A stretch of 64,000 nt of DNA from JBEBSD01 sp040394475 (GCA_040394475.1 JBEBSD010000003.1:104923-168922); one strand, 5' to 3'; counted from the stretch's first letter, positions 25,813 through 35,595 are shown. Translations and numbers: made by a program. Notes: a model not told the origin generated them from the sequence alone.

Positions 25813-26125
25813 TGTATCGATAATTTTCAGACAAATGTACGCAAGGATTTTTATATAGGATAAATTTGTCCGAAATTATTTAACCGATTTGTCTGCCCGG
25901 GGGTACTGCCGGTTAAAAACCGCGCAGGGGCGCCGGCAGGGGGGAGGATCAACGGGGTTACCGTTGCGCTTCGCTGTTCGGGGGAATAGGAGCCAGGTCG
26001 GGTGATTTTGACCGGGATGGCTGCCTTTGGATTGATTTTCTCAAATAGTTCAGGTTACTTTGCAGGTATTCATGTTTTTTTTGAACTTTGAAAGGAGATA
26101 GGATTTTACTAAAACCGGACCGGAA
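25813..26125. other. Divergent regulatory gap between Rrf2 and sigma factor genes
   Basis: The 313-base gap holds the inverted repeat described separately near the Rrf2 start and a G-rich stretch around 25920-25960. A GGAGATAGGA purine-rich segment at about 26093 is a plausible ribosome binding region for the sigma factor. No gene was seen. Confidence 0.6.
25820..25879. promoter_or_regulatory. Candidate operator upstream of the Rrf2 gene
   Basis: Arm 1, ATAATTTTCAGACAAAT (25820-25836), matches the reverse complement of ATTTGTCCGAAATTAT (25864-25879) at 14 of 16 positions if one gap or two mismatches are allowed. The arms are 27 bases apart and flank the likely promoter of the regulator. I infer autoregulation by the Rrf2 protein; the spacing is longer than one dimer site, so two sites or a loop is also possible. 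Confidence 0.4.
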
Positions 26126-26722
26126 ATGAAAAGGGTATTTCCTGACGATAGCTTACTTACTGAGCAAATCAGCGCAGGAGATGTTGACGCATTTACCGTT
26201 CTGTATGAAAGATACCATGGCTATCTCTATCATTTTTCCCTGAAGTTCCTCAAATCCCGCGAATTGTCGGAAGAGGTCGTCCATGACGTGTTTCTGAGCA
26301 TTTGGGAAAACCGGAAACTACTGGACCCCGCCCGATCCCTGAAAGGATATCTGATCAAAAGCTGCAAGAATCAAGTCCTGAACCTGATGACGCGTAGTCT
26401 GAGGGAACAAACCTGGAAGAAAGAGGTGATGGCCGGTCCGGAGCCGATGCATTCGGACACGGAAGGCGCCATTCTTATTGCCGATTACGAGCGGTTGGCA
26501 GAAGAGGCTATTTCCAGGCTTCCGCCCCGGCGGCAGAAGATTTTCCGGATGTACCGGATAGAAGACCGGAGCCTGGACGAAATAGCCACCGCCCTGCATA
26601 TCTCCAAAGGGACGGTGAAGGACCACCTGCTGAAAGCCACACGCCAGTTAAGAAGCTTTATTCATCTCCACAGCGGGATCTCCGACATCGTCTTGCTGAT
26701 CCTCCTCTGCAGCCACCCTTAA
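26126..26722 (+). CDS. ECF RNA polymerase sigma factor (Bacteroidota sigma-70 family)
   Basis: This 198-residue sigma factor has sigma region 2 (YERYHGYLYHFSLKFLKSRELSEEVVHDVFLSIWENR, residues 28-64) and region 4 (LPPRRQKIFRMYRIEDRSLDEIATALHISKGTVKDHLLKATRQL, about 131-175). Such factors are held by a FecR anti-sigma and released when a SusC-type transporter binds its ligand. The FecR, SusC and SusD genes follow in order. A 705-base repeat-filled gap separates it from FecR, which is unusual for this gene pair. Confidence 0.93.
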   Translation: MKRVFPDDSLLTEQISAGDVDAFTVLYERYHGYLYHFSLKFLKSRELSEEVVHDVFLSIWENRKLLDPARSLKGYLIKSCKNQVLNLMTRSLREQTWKKEVMAGPEPMHSDTEGAILIADYERLAEEAISRLPPRRQKIFRMYRIEDRSLDEIATALHISKGTVKDHLLKATRQLRSFIHLHSGISDIVLLILLCSHP

Positions 26723-26732
26723 AACGGCCCGC

Positions 26733-26873
26733 CCATGGTCTGTGTCCCACAGACCATTTTGGATACGGGCTGGAACGCAAAGTGGTCTGTGGGGACACAG
26801 TCCACGGTTACGGCACAGACCATTTTGGATACGGGCCGGAACGCAAAGTGGTCTGTGGGGACACAGACCACGG
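26733..26873 (+). repeat. Double-hairpin repeat, two 66-bp units
   Basis: The element begins 11 bases after the sigma-factor stop codon. The head hairpin is ATGGTCTGTG / TCC / CACAGACCAT (26735-26757). The unit that starts CACAGACCATTTTGG begins at 26748 and again at 26814, a period of 66 bases. Each unit ends in GGTCTGTGGGGACACAG plus TCCACGG or ACCACGG. Confidence 0.92.
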
Positions 26874-27096
26874 TTGCGGTCGTCAGTATTTGAATGTAGA
26901 ATATAAAGTTTTAAATAATCTACAATATCTATATACTATATATTGTATCATTTTTATATTTGCACTTCAATGAATCAAAATAAACGCTCATGAAGTTATT
27001 CAGTTGTCCGTATTGTTGCGATTGCCTCGTAAAAATGCCGGTTCTTAATTCCACAACCTGTTTTTGACGTCATGCAATGGGTACGAAAACACGAAC
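26874..27096. other. AT-rich stretch between two repeat arrays
   Basis: This region has no recognisable gene. It contains an exact Bacteroidota -7 box, TATATTTG, at 26955-26962, but no clear -33 box. A 25-codon cysteine-rich reading frame (26990-27067, MKLFSCPYCCDCLVKM...) follows it. I do not call that frame a gene, since it could be chance. Confidence 0.5.
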
Positions 27097-27303
27097 CCAT
27101 GGTCTGTGTCCCACAGACCATTTTGGATACGGGTTGGAACGCAAAGTGGTCTGTGGGGACACGGACCACGGTTACGGCACAGACCATTTTGGATACGGGT
27201 TGGAAAACAAAGTGGTCTGTGGGGACACAGACCACGGTTACGGCACAGACCATTTTGGATACGGGCTGGAACGCAAAGTGGTCTGTGGGGACACAGACCA
27301 CGG
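27097..27303 (+). repeat. Double-hairpin repeat, three 66-bp units
   Basis: The same head hairpin lies at 27099-27121. The CACAGACCATTTTGG landmark occurs at 27112, 27178 and 27244, again 66 bases apart. Units differ by a few substitutions, for example ACGGACC for ACAGACC in the first and GGAAAAC for GGAACGC in the second. It sits 125 bases before the FecR start. Confidence 0.92.
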
Positions 27304-27428
27304 AGGACACCGTGAAGCTGTTGTGTTTATAAGTGACAAATGCTCCGGCATCGCTCATTTTATTTTTTTTTCAGACGAGCATGCCTTTATCCGGGCTCGC
27401 TTGTATTAATGGATATAACGGAAATAAA

Positions 27429-28436
27429 ATGGAAAATAAGCAGTCGCGGATCACTGTTCTCATACGAAAATACCTCCGGGATCAATGCGTGGATGAGGAA
27501 CGACAGGAATTAAATCATTACCTGGCCACACCGGAAGGGGGCAGTGCACTTAAAGCAGTGATGTCGGAAGAAGCCGCCGTGCTGTTTACGTCGCCGGCAG
27601 TAATGGAACCGGAGGTGTCGGAACAGATTCTGAGCCGGCTCCGGGACAGTATGGCAGTGACGGACCGCTCAGGAAAGCCGAAAATGATACCGTTTTATAA
27701 GAAAGCCGCCTGGCGGATCGCTGCCTCGCTGACGGCACTGCTGATTGTGGCCGGCCTTTGGTGGATGCCGAAAACTGCCATAGAAACCTATGCCACAGAA
27801 GCCGGACAAAAGCGGACGGTTATTCTGTCGGATGGTTCATTGGTAACACTCAATGGCAATTCTGAGGTATCGTTCCGGGCCAATGGCTCCCAACGGGAGA
27901 TACACCTGAAAGGGGAGGCCTATTTTGATATCAAACATGATGAAGAGCGGCCATTTTATGTTACGGCATCGACAATTGAGATCAAAGTGCTGGGAACGGC
28001 TTTTAATGTTAAAGCCTACCAGGCGGACGACGAAGTGGCCACGACGCTGATACGCGGCAAAGTGGAAGTAAAGCACGTCAATGCCGAGACGGCCCAAAAC
28101 GAGGTCATCGCGTTACTTCCCAACGAACAGGCCGTTTTCCACAAGGGGTTGGCATCCCTGAGTAGGGTAAACGCGGAATTGCAAAACGAAGCCTTCTGGC
28201 AGAAAGGGAACCTGATCTTTGAAGACGAGCCGATCCGCGATATCCTGCCCGAGCTGGAAAAGTGGTTTCATGTAAAAATCACGGTGGACGAGCAATCAAA
28301 AAATTGCCGCTTTAGTATGAATGTCGGCGAGGAAACGCTGTCGGAAATACTCAGGCTCTTTGAGACCACTACCAATGTCAGAACCGTGAAAAAGGAAAAT
28401 GAGATTCGAATAGTGGGAATGCTGTGCGGCAGTTGA
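27429..28436 (+). CDS. FecR-family anti-sigma factor
   Basis: This 335-residue inner-membrane protein has an N-terminal cytoplasmic anti-sigma region and a transmembrane helix near residues 95-112 (WRIAASLTALLIVAGLWW). A periplasmic FecR domain (TYATEAGQKRTVILSDGSLVTLNG, EAYFDIKHDEERPFYV) covers about 118-215, and a DUF4974 domain is at the C-terminus (about 255-330). The start at 27429 was chosen because ENKQSRITVLIRKYL is the normal beginning, and the upstream 32 codons enter the region just after the repeat. It should couple SusC ligand binding to the sigma factor. Confidence 0.92.
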   Translation: MENKQSRITVLIRKYLRDQCVDEERQELNHYLATPEGGSALKAVMSEEAAVLFTSPAVMEPEVSEQILSRLRDSMAVTDRSGKPKMIPFYKKAAWRIAASLTALLIVAGLWWMPKTAIETYATEAGQKRTVILSDGSLVTLNGNSEVSFRANGSQREIHLKGEAYFDIKHDEERPFYVTASTIEIKVLGTAFNVKAYQADDEVATTLIRGKVEVKHVNAETAQNEVIALLPNEQAVFHKGLASLSRVNAELQNEAFWQKGNLIFEDEPIRDILPELEKWFHVKITVDEQSKNCRFSMNVGEETLSEILRLFETTTNVRTVKKENEIRIVGMLCGS

Positions 28437-28628
28437 TGCACGCTGATGGCATTTATAATTTACCGGAATCAAGTAACGATGCCTATGTAAAAAAAACATC
28501 ACGGGAAGGACCGGCCAGGGAGTTGGCAGGATTCTTAATAAAAGCGGATGCTACTTTGAAAATCTTTGGCGAGATAGCGTAGCATCCGGGTTTAATCAAA
28601 GCAGTTTTCACTAAACCATTACAAAAGT

Positions 28629-31600
28629 ATGAAAAATACTTTATTTAAAACCTTTTGGCCCCTCACGCAGGCGGCCACTTTACAAACAAACTGGAAAAGT
28701 ATGCTGGCCTTTGTTTTGCTTTTCTTTCAGGTATTGCCTGGTCAGGGAAGTATCGGTGCTGTGGAAACCAAGGTAGCGCTGTCGGTCGAATCGACTACAC
28801 TGAAACAGGTATTGCGCGAGGTGGAGCGCCAAAGCAAGCTTCACTTCTTCTACAGCAGCAGCCAGGTCAATACCAACCGGAAAGTCAGTATGGAACTGAA
28901 AGGCTCCCTGCAGGAAGTGCTGAATGCCCTCTTTGACGGAACCGATGTTTTTTGGCAACTTGATGGTAAACAGATCTTGCTCAGGAAAAGGCAAAGGAAC
29001 GCCGAACAATCTGCGTATATTGAGGATCGTATTCAGGAAAAGGCCTTGCCGGGTAATAGTGCGGCCGTGGATTTGCCGGATCAGGCGGTTTGGATAGACC
29101 AGGTGGTGAAAGGAACGGTTACAGACGAAAAAGGCGAGGGATTGCCGGGTGTCAACATTATTGTTAAGGGGACACAGCAAGGAACGGTTACAAATACCGC
29201 GGGCTACTATGAGATCTCCGTTCCCGATGAAGAAGCTGTTTTGATTTTCTCTTTTGTGGGGTACTTATCGCAGGAAATGGTGGTAGGTGCGACTACGCTG
29301 ATGGATGTTTCGCTTAAAACGGATCAGAAAGCACTGGAGGAAGTGGTTGTGGTAGGGTACGGAACACAGAAGTCGCGAGAGGTAACAGGATCTATATCCA
29401 CGTTGGAAGCCGTTCAGCTGGAGGATCAGCCGGTGGGACAATTTGCTCAAAAACTTCACGGAAGGATACCGGGCGTACAAATCAATCAATCATCCGGAAC
29501 TCCGGGAGGAGGGATGTCCATACGGATTCGGGGCGCCTCGTCTATTAATGCCGGAAATGAGCCCTTGTATGTCGTGGACGGGTTTCCTATTGTTGGTGAT
29601 ATCAACAATATTAACCCCAATGAAATCGAAACTTTTTCTGTTCTGAAAGGAGCTTCTGCGGCTTCGCTATATGGGTCAAGGGCAGCCAACGGTGTCGTAT
29701 TGATTACGACTAAAAAAGCAAAAACAGGAGCGACTACTATTCAGTTTTCCGCCAGTTATGGAATTAACCAGATTCCGGAACGGGGTAGGAGTAAATTTAT
29801 GGATGCCAAAGAATTTCTTCAGTTTCAAAAAGAAATTTACGAAGATAAAATCAGGTACGAAGGATATACCGGCGGAATCCCTGAACTCTATCAAAATCCG
29901 GAACAGTATACAGGCACGAGTACGGATTGGTCGGATGTTATCCTCAGGGATGGGATGGTTACCAACTATAATTTGGACATATCGTCGTCGAAAGATAAAT
30001 TCAGTACTTCTACGATTGCCGGTTATTTTAAAGAAGAAGGGGCTGTATTAAATACAGATTTTCAACGATTTTCACTTCGGTCCAACAATGAATACCGATT
30101 TAGCGACCACCTGAGAATCGGTGTCAATATTGCACCTTCTTTTCAATCGAGCCAGAATTTCAACACTGATGGGCACTCGGGAAATGCGATAGTGATGGCG
30201 GCATCTTCTACTCCACCCATATTCTCGCCGTTTGACAAAAACGAAGATGGTACGTTGGTGGCCAGCTATTCCGGACCTGGGCTGTTTTCGCAGCCGAATT
30301 GGTATCGGAACTTAATGGAATCAACCAACAGGACTAAAGCTACAAGGCTATTATCCAATGCCTTTTTAGAATTGCAATTTTTGAACGATTTTTCTTTTAA
30401 AAGTTCTGTGTCTATTGATATTCTGGGCAGCAACCGAAGAATGTTTCAACCGTCAACCTATGGTGTTTCCGGGAACGCTCCCATCAACAGGGCTCAGGCC
30501 GAATACGCAACAGAGTTCTATTATTCCTGGCTAACCGAAAACACCCTGAACTATAGCAAAACAGTTGGACTGGACCATAATGTAGATGTACTGCTGGGCT
30601 ATTCGGCGCAAAAATTCAGTCAGGAGAACACCCTGCTTTCCGGCATCGACTTTCCGGATGACGATGTGCAATGGATAGATGCTGCAGCCATTAAAAATGG
30701 AAGTAGTAATGTCGGCGAGTGGTCGCTCTTGTCCCTGTTTAGCAGGGTCAACTACAACTATAAGGGAAAATACCTGCTGTCTGTATCCATGAGGCGCGAC
30801 GGTTCATCGCGTTTTGGAAAGGATAACCAATGGGGTACTTTTCCGGCAGTTTCCGCAGGATGGATCATTTCAGATGAGCGCTTCTTCAATCAGTCCTCCG
30901 TGGTAAGCTATTTAAAACTGAGGGCTGAGTATGGCTATGCCGGAAATTTTAACATTGGAAACTACCGGCAATTCGGAAATATTTCATCCAGTAATTACGT
31001 CATCGGGAATGCTATTGCCCAGGGAAGAAGCCCTGTTTCCATCGGTAATTCGCAGTTGACCTGGGAAACGACGAGAGGTCTGGATATCGGTTTGGACTTT
31101 AGTCTTTTCAGAGACAGAGTAGCGATCACCGCTGATTACTACAATAAGACTACCGACAACATGTTGTATCAGGTAGATATCCCTTATGCTGCAGGTTTTC
31201 CCAATATTCAATCCAACATAGGTGAAATTAACATATGGGGGTATGAACTCGCTATAGGGCATAAATATAGCAGAAATGATTTCAAATGGAATTCCGATGT
31301 GAATGTTTCGATTAACCGGAATAAAGTTATCCAGTTGGGGACAAATAATACTCCGATTGGCGGAATCGGCGAGCAGGGATTCACTTCCTATTGGAAAACC
31401 GAAGTAGGAAAACAAATGCCGTTGTTTTACGGATATGTTTTTGAAGGAATTTATATGACCCAGGAAGATTTTGATGCGAGCGCGAAGCACATTACTTCAG
31501 CGGTAGGTACGACAAAAGTCAGGGATTTAAACAATGACGGTGTCATAACAAGTGAGGATAAAACGTTCATAGGAAATCCCAATCCGAAATTTACGCTCGG

Positions 31601-32078
31601 TTTCAACAATTCGTTCAGCTATAAGAACTTCGACATGAATATCGTCATGTCGGGTGCCTTTGGGGGAGACGTTTTTGCTTTCAGAGGATGGAATACACTT
31701 TTAGACGGAAACTTCAACGTGATCAAGGAAGTAAAAGACAGGTGGCGATCGGTTGAAGATCCCGGAAACGGGTTTCATGCAAGTACGTTGTCCGGAACCA
31801 CCGCTTTTGGAAGGTTTACAAGCAGTAAATGGATCCATGACGCATCCTATTTGACGCTGAAGAATATCACCCTGGGATATACCCTGCCGGCTATTACAAA
31901 GTATTTCTCCAAAGCCAGGGTCTATGCGAGTGTTCAGCAAGCACTTGTCATTACCAAGTATCCATACGGCAATCCGGAAGCAAGTTTGAGAGGGCTCAGC
32001 AGCCTGGAGTTAGGATTTGATGGAACTTCCTATCCCGTACCCAGAACCTATGCCGTGGGTTTGAATCTCAGCTTTTAA
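28629..32078 (+). CDS. SusC/RagA TonB-dependent outer-membrane transporter with STN domain
   Basis: This 1149-residue transporter imports glycan fragments with its SusD partner. After a signal sequence it has an STN domain (about 46-121) that contacts FecR, and a carboxypeptidase-regulatory-like domain (about 158-220, GTVTDEKGEGLPGVNIIVKGT). A TonB plug (about 243-330, LHGRIPGVQI, IRIRGASSINAGNEPLYVVDG) and a beta-barrel ending in GLNLSF follow. Codon third positions are G+C-rich in the N-terminal third and become strongly A/T-rich from about 29.5 kb, inside the plug. The gene may therefore be a recombinant. The SusD gene follows after 276 bases that hold repeats. Confidence 0.95.
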   Translation: MKNTLFKTFWPLTQAATLQTNWKSMLAFVLLFFQVLPGQGSIGAVETKVALSVESTTLKQVLREVERQSKLHFFYSSSQVNTNRKVSMELKGSLQEVLNALFDGTDVFWQLDGKQILLRKRQRNAEQSAYIEDRIQEKALPGNSAAVDLPDQAVWIDQVVKGTVTDEKGEGLPGVNIIVKGTQQGTVTNTAGYYEISVPDEEAVLIFSFVGYLSQEMVVGATTLMDVSLKTDQKALEEVVVVGYGTQKSREVTGSISTLEAVQLEDQPVGQFAQKLHGRIPGVQINQSSGTPGGGMSIRIRGASSINAGNEPLYVVDGFPIVGDINNINPNEIETFSVLKGASAASLYGSRAANGVVLITTKKAKTGATTIQFSASYGINQIPERGRSKFMDAKEFLQFQKEIYEDKIRYEGYTGGIPELYQNPEQYTGTSTDWSDVILRDGMVTNYNLDISSSKDKFSTSTIAGYFKEEGAVLNTDFQRFSLRSNNEYRFSDHLRIGVNIAPSFQSSQNFNTDGHSGNAIVMAASSTPPIFSPFDKNEDGTLVASYSGPGLFSQPNWYRNLMESTNRTKATRLLSNAFLELQFLNDFSFKSSVSIDILGSNRRMFQPSTYGVSGNAPINRAQAEYATEFYYSWLTENTLNYSKTVGLDHNVDVLLGYSAQKFSQENTLLSGIDFPDDDVQWIDAAAIKNGSSNVGEWSLLSLFSRVNYNYKGKYLLSVSMRRDGSSRFGKDNQWGTFPAVSAGWIISDERFFNQSSVVSYLKLRAEYGYAGNFNIGNYRQFGNISSSNYVIGNAIAQGRSPVSIGNSQLTWETTRGLDIGLDFSLFRDRVAITADYYNKTTDNMLYQVDIPYAAGFPNIQSNIGEINIWGYELAIGHKYSRNDFKWNSDVNVSINRNKVIQLGTNNTPIGGIGEQGFTSYWKTEVGKQMPLFYGYVFEGIYMTQEDFDASAKHITSAVGTTKVRDLNNDGVITSEDKTFIGNPNPKFTLGFNNSFSYKNFDMNIVMSGAFGGDVFAFRGWNTLLDGNFNVIKEVKDRWRSVEDPGNGFHASTLSGTTAFGRFTSSKWIHDASYLTLKNITLGYTLPAITKYFSKARVYASVQQALVITKYPYGNPEASLRGLSSLELGFDGTSYPVPRTYAVGLNLSF

Positions 32079-32189
32079 TACATCGGATGAAAACCCGAAG
32101 GGACATGTGCTGTCCGGTAATGCACAGCATACATGCCAGAGTTGCTAATGAATTTAAAATCAGTTAATTGTAATTTTTGTACAGATAAA

Positions 32190-32345
32190 ATAGCCTTAAG
32201 CAATCAGCAATCAGCCTTCAGAAAAAGGATTGCATACAAAGCGGTACGCCGCCCGCCATCGATGAATAAGCGCCTGGGCGGCCCCGCCTGGGTGGCCCCG
32301 CCTGGGCAGCCCCGCTGATAGCTGACTGCCGAAAGCTGATAACCT
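32190..32345. repeat. Short repeats between susC and susD
   Basis: AATCAGCAATCAGCC-type words at 32201-32220 and AGCTGACTGCCGAAAGCTGATAA at about 32319-32343 are imperfect members of the CTATCGG family. Between them lies a perfect-length 14-bp tandem, GCCTGGGYGGCCCC-type, three copies at 32272-32313. The whole sits in an operon gap of an otherwise A/T-rich locus. Confidence 0.75.
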
Positions 32346-32354
32346 TTTATACAG

Positions 32355-33884
32355 ATGAAAAAGCCAGCTTATATAACTATTGCCTTTTTGATAGGTTTGC
32401 AATCATGCTCCAATGACTTTCTGAGCATCCCTCCGCAAAGCACGGTAACAACTGCTAACTTTTACAAAAACGAATCGCAATTCGAACAGGCGTTAATCGG
32501 AGCATACGGCTCTTTGAGGGAGGCAAAGAGTTCCGTAGCCTCATGGGTAATGGGAGAAATGAGATCCGACAATACGCATTACGAATACAACAACCTTAAC
32601 CGTGGGACTGCTTTGGCAGAGCGGGAAGATATGGCAGGTTTTCTGGACGATTACACGAGCAGCTATATCTCCAGTAAGTATAACGCTTGTTATACCGGAA
32701 TCGCCAGGGTCAATCAGATACTTGATAAAATTGAGAGTACTGATTTCAGCCAGCCGGTTAAAGACCGGATTGCAGGGGAATCAAAATTCATAAGAGCGTT
32801 ATTATACTTTGAACTGGTGCGGTATTTCGGAGGTGTCTCTTTGCATCTCAATGCTGTTGAGGGCGCTGCGCAGGCTTACTTGCCCCGATCACCGGCAGGG
32901 GATGTTTACCAGGCTATTGAATCAGATTTGCGCGACGCTGTTCAAAGGTTGCCGGTCGTCAGTTTTCCCCAAAACGGCAGGGCTACAAAAGGGGCGGCCC
33001 ATGTTCTTCTGGCAGATGTTTATCTGACCCAAAAGAAATATGCTGATGCTGAGACTGCATTACGGACCGTACTTCCAATGGGTTATGAATTATTGCCGGA
33101 TTATCGGGAGGCATTCAGTGTCAACAACAAAAACAGCAAGGAGTCAATTTTTGAAATTCAGTATCAGGAAGGCAATCAAGGGCAGCAAAGTGATTTTTTA
33201 TACCACTTTTTACCGTTATCCGCGGATGTAAGCCTGGTTACCGGGATCCAGTCACAAAATAGAAATGCCGGCGGGTGGAACACCCCGACCCAAGAAATGA
33301 TTGATACGTATGAACCTGATGACTCCCGATTAGCAGCTTCTATCGGGATAATTGAAGGCAGCGGGCCGGTTGGTGCGATGGAGATCGACGCCGTGGTAAG
33401 TCCGGTGAATTATTCCCAACCTGCCGGAAAAAGGGTGTATCCATTCATCAGGAAATACCTTAATCCCCATAGTGTCCAGAACAATACCGGTACTAATTTT
33501 CCGGTATACCGATACTCAGACGTACTTTTATTATTAGCGGAATCCTTAAATGAGCAGGGCAAATCGTCAGAAGGGTTGGTGTATCTCAACATTGTGAGGA
33601 ACAGAGCAGGCCTCCCATCTTCAAGCCAATCCAACCAAAACGAACTCAGGGACATTATTATTCACGAACGGCGGGTAGAGTTTGCATTTGAAAATAAACG
33701 ATGGTTAGACCTGGTCCGTACGGACAACGCTATCGAGGTTTTGAACGCACACGGGGACTATTTGAAAGCATTGTACCCTATTCTGAAGGATGTGAGCTAC
33801 AATGTGACGCCCAACCGCCTGTTATATCCCATTCCGCAAAGGGAAATCCTAATTGGTAATCTTGAACAAAACCCCGGCTATTAG
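32355..33884 (+). CDS. SusD/RagB family glycan-binding lipoprotein
   Basis: This 509-residue surface lipoprotein has a lipobox (LQSC, Cys at residue 17). SusD features include FLSIPPQSTVTTANFYKNESQFEQALIGAYGSLRE, a TPR-rich helical body, and the C-terminal signatures YSDVLLLLAESLNEQG and HERRVEFAFENKRWLDLVR. It captures the glycan above the SusC barrel. The upstream SusC and three downstream sulfatases suggest a sulfated substrate. Base composition is A/T-rich like the SusC barrel. Confidence 0.95.
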   Translation: MKKPAYITIAFLIGLQSCSNDFLSIPPQSTVTTANFYKNESQFEQALIGAYGSLREAKSSVASWVMGEMRSDNTHYEYNNLNRGTALAEREDMAGFLDDYTSSYISSKYNACYTGIARVNQILDKIESTDFSQPVKDRIAGESKFIRALLYFELVRYFGGVSLHLNAVEGAAQAYLPRSPAGDVYQAIESDLRDAVQRLPVVSFPQNGRATKGAAHVLLADVYLTQKKYADAETALRTVLPMGYELLPDYREAFSVNNKNSKESIFEIQYQEGNQGQQSDFLYHFLPLSADVSLVTGIQSQNRNAGGWNTPTQEMIDTYEPDDSRLAASIGIIEGSGPVGAMEIDAVVSPVNYSQPAGKRVYPFIRKYLNPHSVQNNTGTNFPVYRYSDVLLLLAESLNEQGKSSEGLVYLNIVRNRAGLPSSSQSNQNELRDIIIHERRVEFAFENKRWLDLVRTDNAIEVLNAHGDYLKALYPILKDVSYNVTPNRLLYPIPQREILIGNLEQNPGY

Positions 33885-33935
33885 ACGGTACACAGACAAA
33901 TCCTTATCCAAACTCCCATAAAACGCAACAGTTGT

Positions 33936-35459
33936 ATGAAAAAATATCCCCTGATCCTTCTAGTCGCCTTTGTGAGTGCTGCCTGCGGTACTTCCTCAAA
34001 GGAAGAAAACAAGCCGGTGGCTGAAACTACCAACTTCCGTAACGTCGTTTTCATTATCGGAGACGATCATAGCACGAAAGTATTGGGCGCATACGGCAAC
34101 AAGATTGTAAGGACTCCAAATCTTGACAAGATGGCGAAGCATGGTGTATTGTTCAACCATGCTTATGTAAATTCACCTGTGTGCTCGCCGTCAAGACAGT
34201 CGATGATAACCGGTAAATACCCACATGCGTCAGGAGTATCTTTATTGGCGACACCATTTCCTGAAGAACAAACGTCCATCGCAGATTACCTGACCCCATT
34301 GGGTTTTAAATCAGCTATTATTGGAAAAAATCACTTTAACGGTGATTCTAATCACGGGTTTGAGTTGAAAATTCAGAAAAAGGACTACCTCGATTATATA
34401 AAAGAACACCCACCCCGGTTAGCGCCGGAATCAGTGCGATCACGACCACAGTGGAAACCATTCAAGGACCCGGCAAATATCTGGCTCAATGCAGAGGCAT
34501 TGCCCTCCGCCTATTATGATGCAGACGACGTGGGGACGTTTTATGCCAAACAGGCGATTGAATTTATCAATGCCAATCAAGACGATCGCTTCTGCTTATG
34601 GCTCGGCTTTGAAGAACCCCATTCTCCTTTCAATTTTCCGATAGAATATACTAATAAATACGATCCTGAAATGATGCCGCTTCCAAGCGGCAGTCCGGAG
34701 GACGACCGGTGGATCCCAGCCGTTTTTAAGGACCTGACGCCTGCTGAAAAGAAGGGTATCATCTCTTCCTACTATACTTCCGTGGAATACCTTGACAAGA
34801 ATGTCGGCCTCGTTTTAGACGCACTGGACAAAGCAGGTTTAAGGGAGAATACGTTGGTGATCTATGTGGGCGATCACGGGTATTTACTAAACGACCATAA
34901 ACGCTTCGAAAAGCATATGATGTGGGAAGAGACTGTAAAGGCTCCTCTAATCATCCGCGGCGGAAACACTTTTGAAAATGGAAGGATTGAATCGGAAATG
35001 ACGGAATTTGTTGACTTATTCCCTACCATCGTAGAGGCATTGGGAGCAAAGCCGCTGAATGATATCCACGGAAAAAGCTTGCTCCCTCTTTTAGCGGGAA
35101 AAACAGATCAGCACAGAGAGTATGTCTTTTCTGAATTTTTGCCCGATAATAAGGTCATGATCCGGACAAAGGAGTTTAAATATATATTTTCAACAGGGAA
35201 AAATGACCTGGGAATGGGGTATCAAACCGGTTTCGGACCGTCCGGTATTATTCACAAACTATACGATATGGTGGGTGATCCGGAAGAAACCACCAATTTA
35301 TCCAAGAATCCGGCTTATAGCGAAATAATGGAGGACTTGCAGAAAAAGCTGCTGGATGTTTTTGAAAGTACCCATCCTCTTGCCGGGAAACTGCCGGAAT
35401 CCTGGAGTTTGGAGCAAAAACTTATAGCTTACTGTGAGCCGCCGGAATTAAAGGAGTAA
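33936..35459 (+). CDS. Cys-type sulfatase lipoprotein 1
   Basis: This 507-residue S1 sulfatase has a lipobox (AAC, Cys17). The Asp pair for Ca2+ is in IIGDDHS near 43, and the sulfatase signature PVCSPSRQSMITGKYP has the formylglycine precursor at Cys83. Later metal and substrate residues are in YVGDHGYLLNDHKRFEKH near 308. It removes sulfate esters from a glycan in the periplasm or at the surface. It starts 52 bases after susD and is A/T-rich. The Cys needs conversion by a maturase, and none with intact catalytic residues is in the window. Confidence 0.93.
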   Translation: MKKYPLILLVAFVSAACGTSSKEENKPVAETTNFRNVVFIIGDDHSTKVLGAYGNKIVRTPNLDKMAKHGVLFNHAYVNSPVCSPSRQSMITGKYPHASGVSLLATPFPEEQTSIADYLTPLGFKSAIIGKNHFNGDSNHGFELKIQKKDYLDYIKEHPPRLAPESVRSRPQWKPFKDPANIWLNAEALPSAYYDADDVGTFYAKQAIEFINANQDDRFCLWLGFEEPHSPFNFPIEYTNKYDPEMMPLPSGSPEDDRWIPAVFKDLTPAEKKGIISSYYTSVEYLDKNVGLVLDALDKAGLRENTLVIYVGDHGYLLNDHKRFEKHMMWEETVKAPLIIRGGNTFENGRIESEMTEFVDLFPTIVEALGAKPLNDIHGKSLLPLLAGKTDQHREYVFSEFLPDNKVMIRTKEFKYIFSTGKNDLGMGYQTGFGPSGIIHKLYDMVGDPEETTNLSKNPAYSEIMEDLQKKLLDVFESTHPLAGKLPESWSLEQKLIAYCEPPELKE

Positions 35460-35479
35460 TAGCTTTTAAAGGATATTAT

Positions 35480-35595
35480 TACTGTGGATTGTGTCTTCAC
35501 CGTGGACTGTGTCTTCACAGTCCACTACACTGCCGGCACAAACCGTCCGCTACTGGCTGGTATCCAAAATGGTCTGTGGGGACACAGACCATGGT
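35480..35595 (-). repeat. Degenerate, reversed copy of the double-hairpin repeat
   Basis: A perfect 10-bp hairpin, GTGGACTGTG / TCTT / CACAGTCCAC, lies at 35502-35525. At 35554-35594 the minus strand reads the family head, CCATGGTCTGTG / TCCC / CACAGACCATTTTGG. The element fills the 160-base gap between sulfatases 1 and 2. The first hairpin is identical to one at 44964-44987. Confidence 0.88.
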
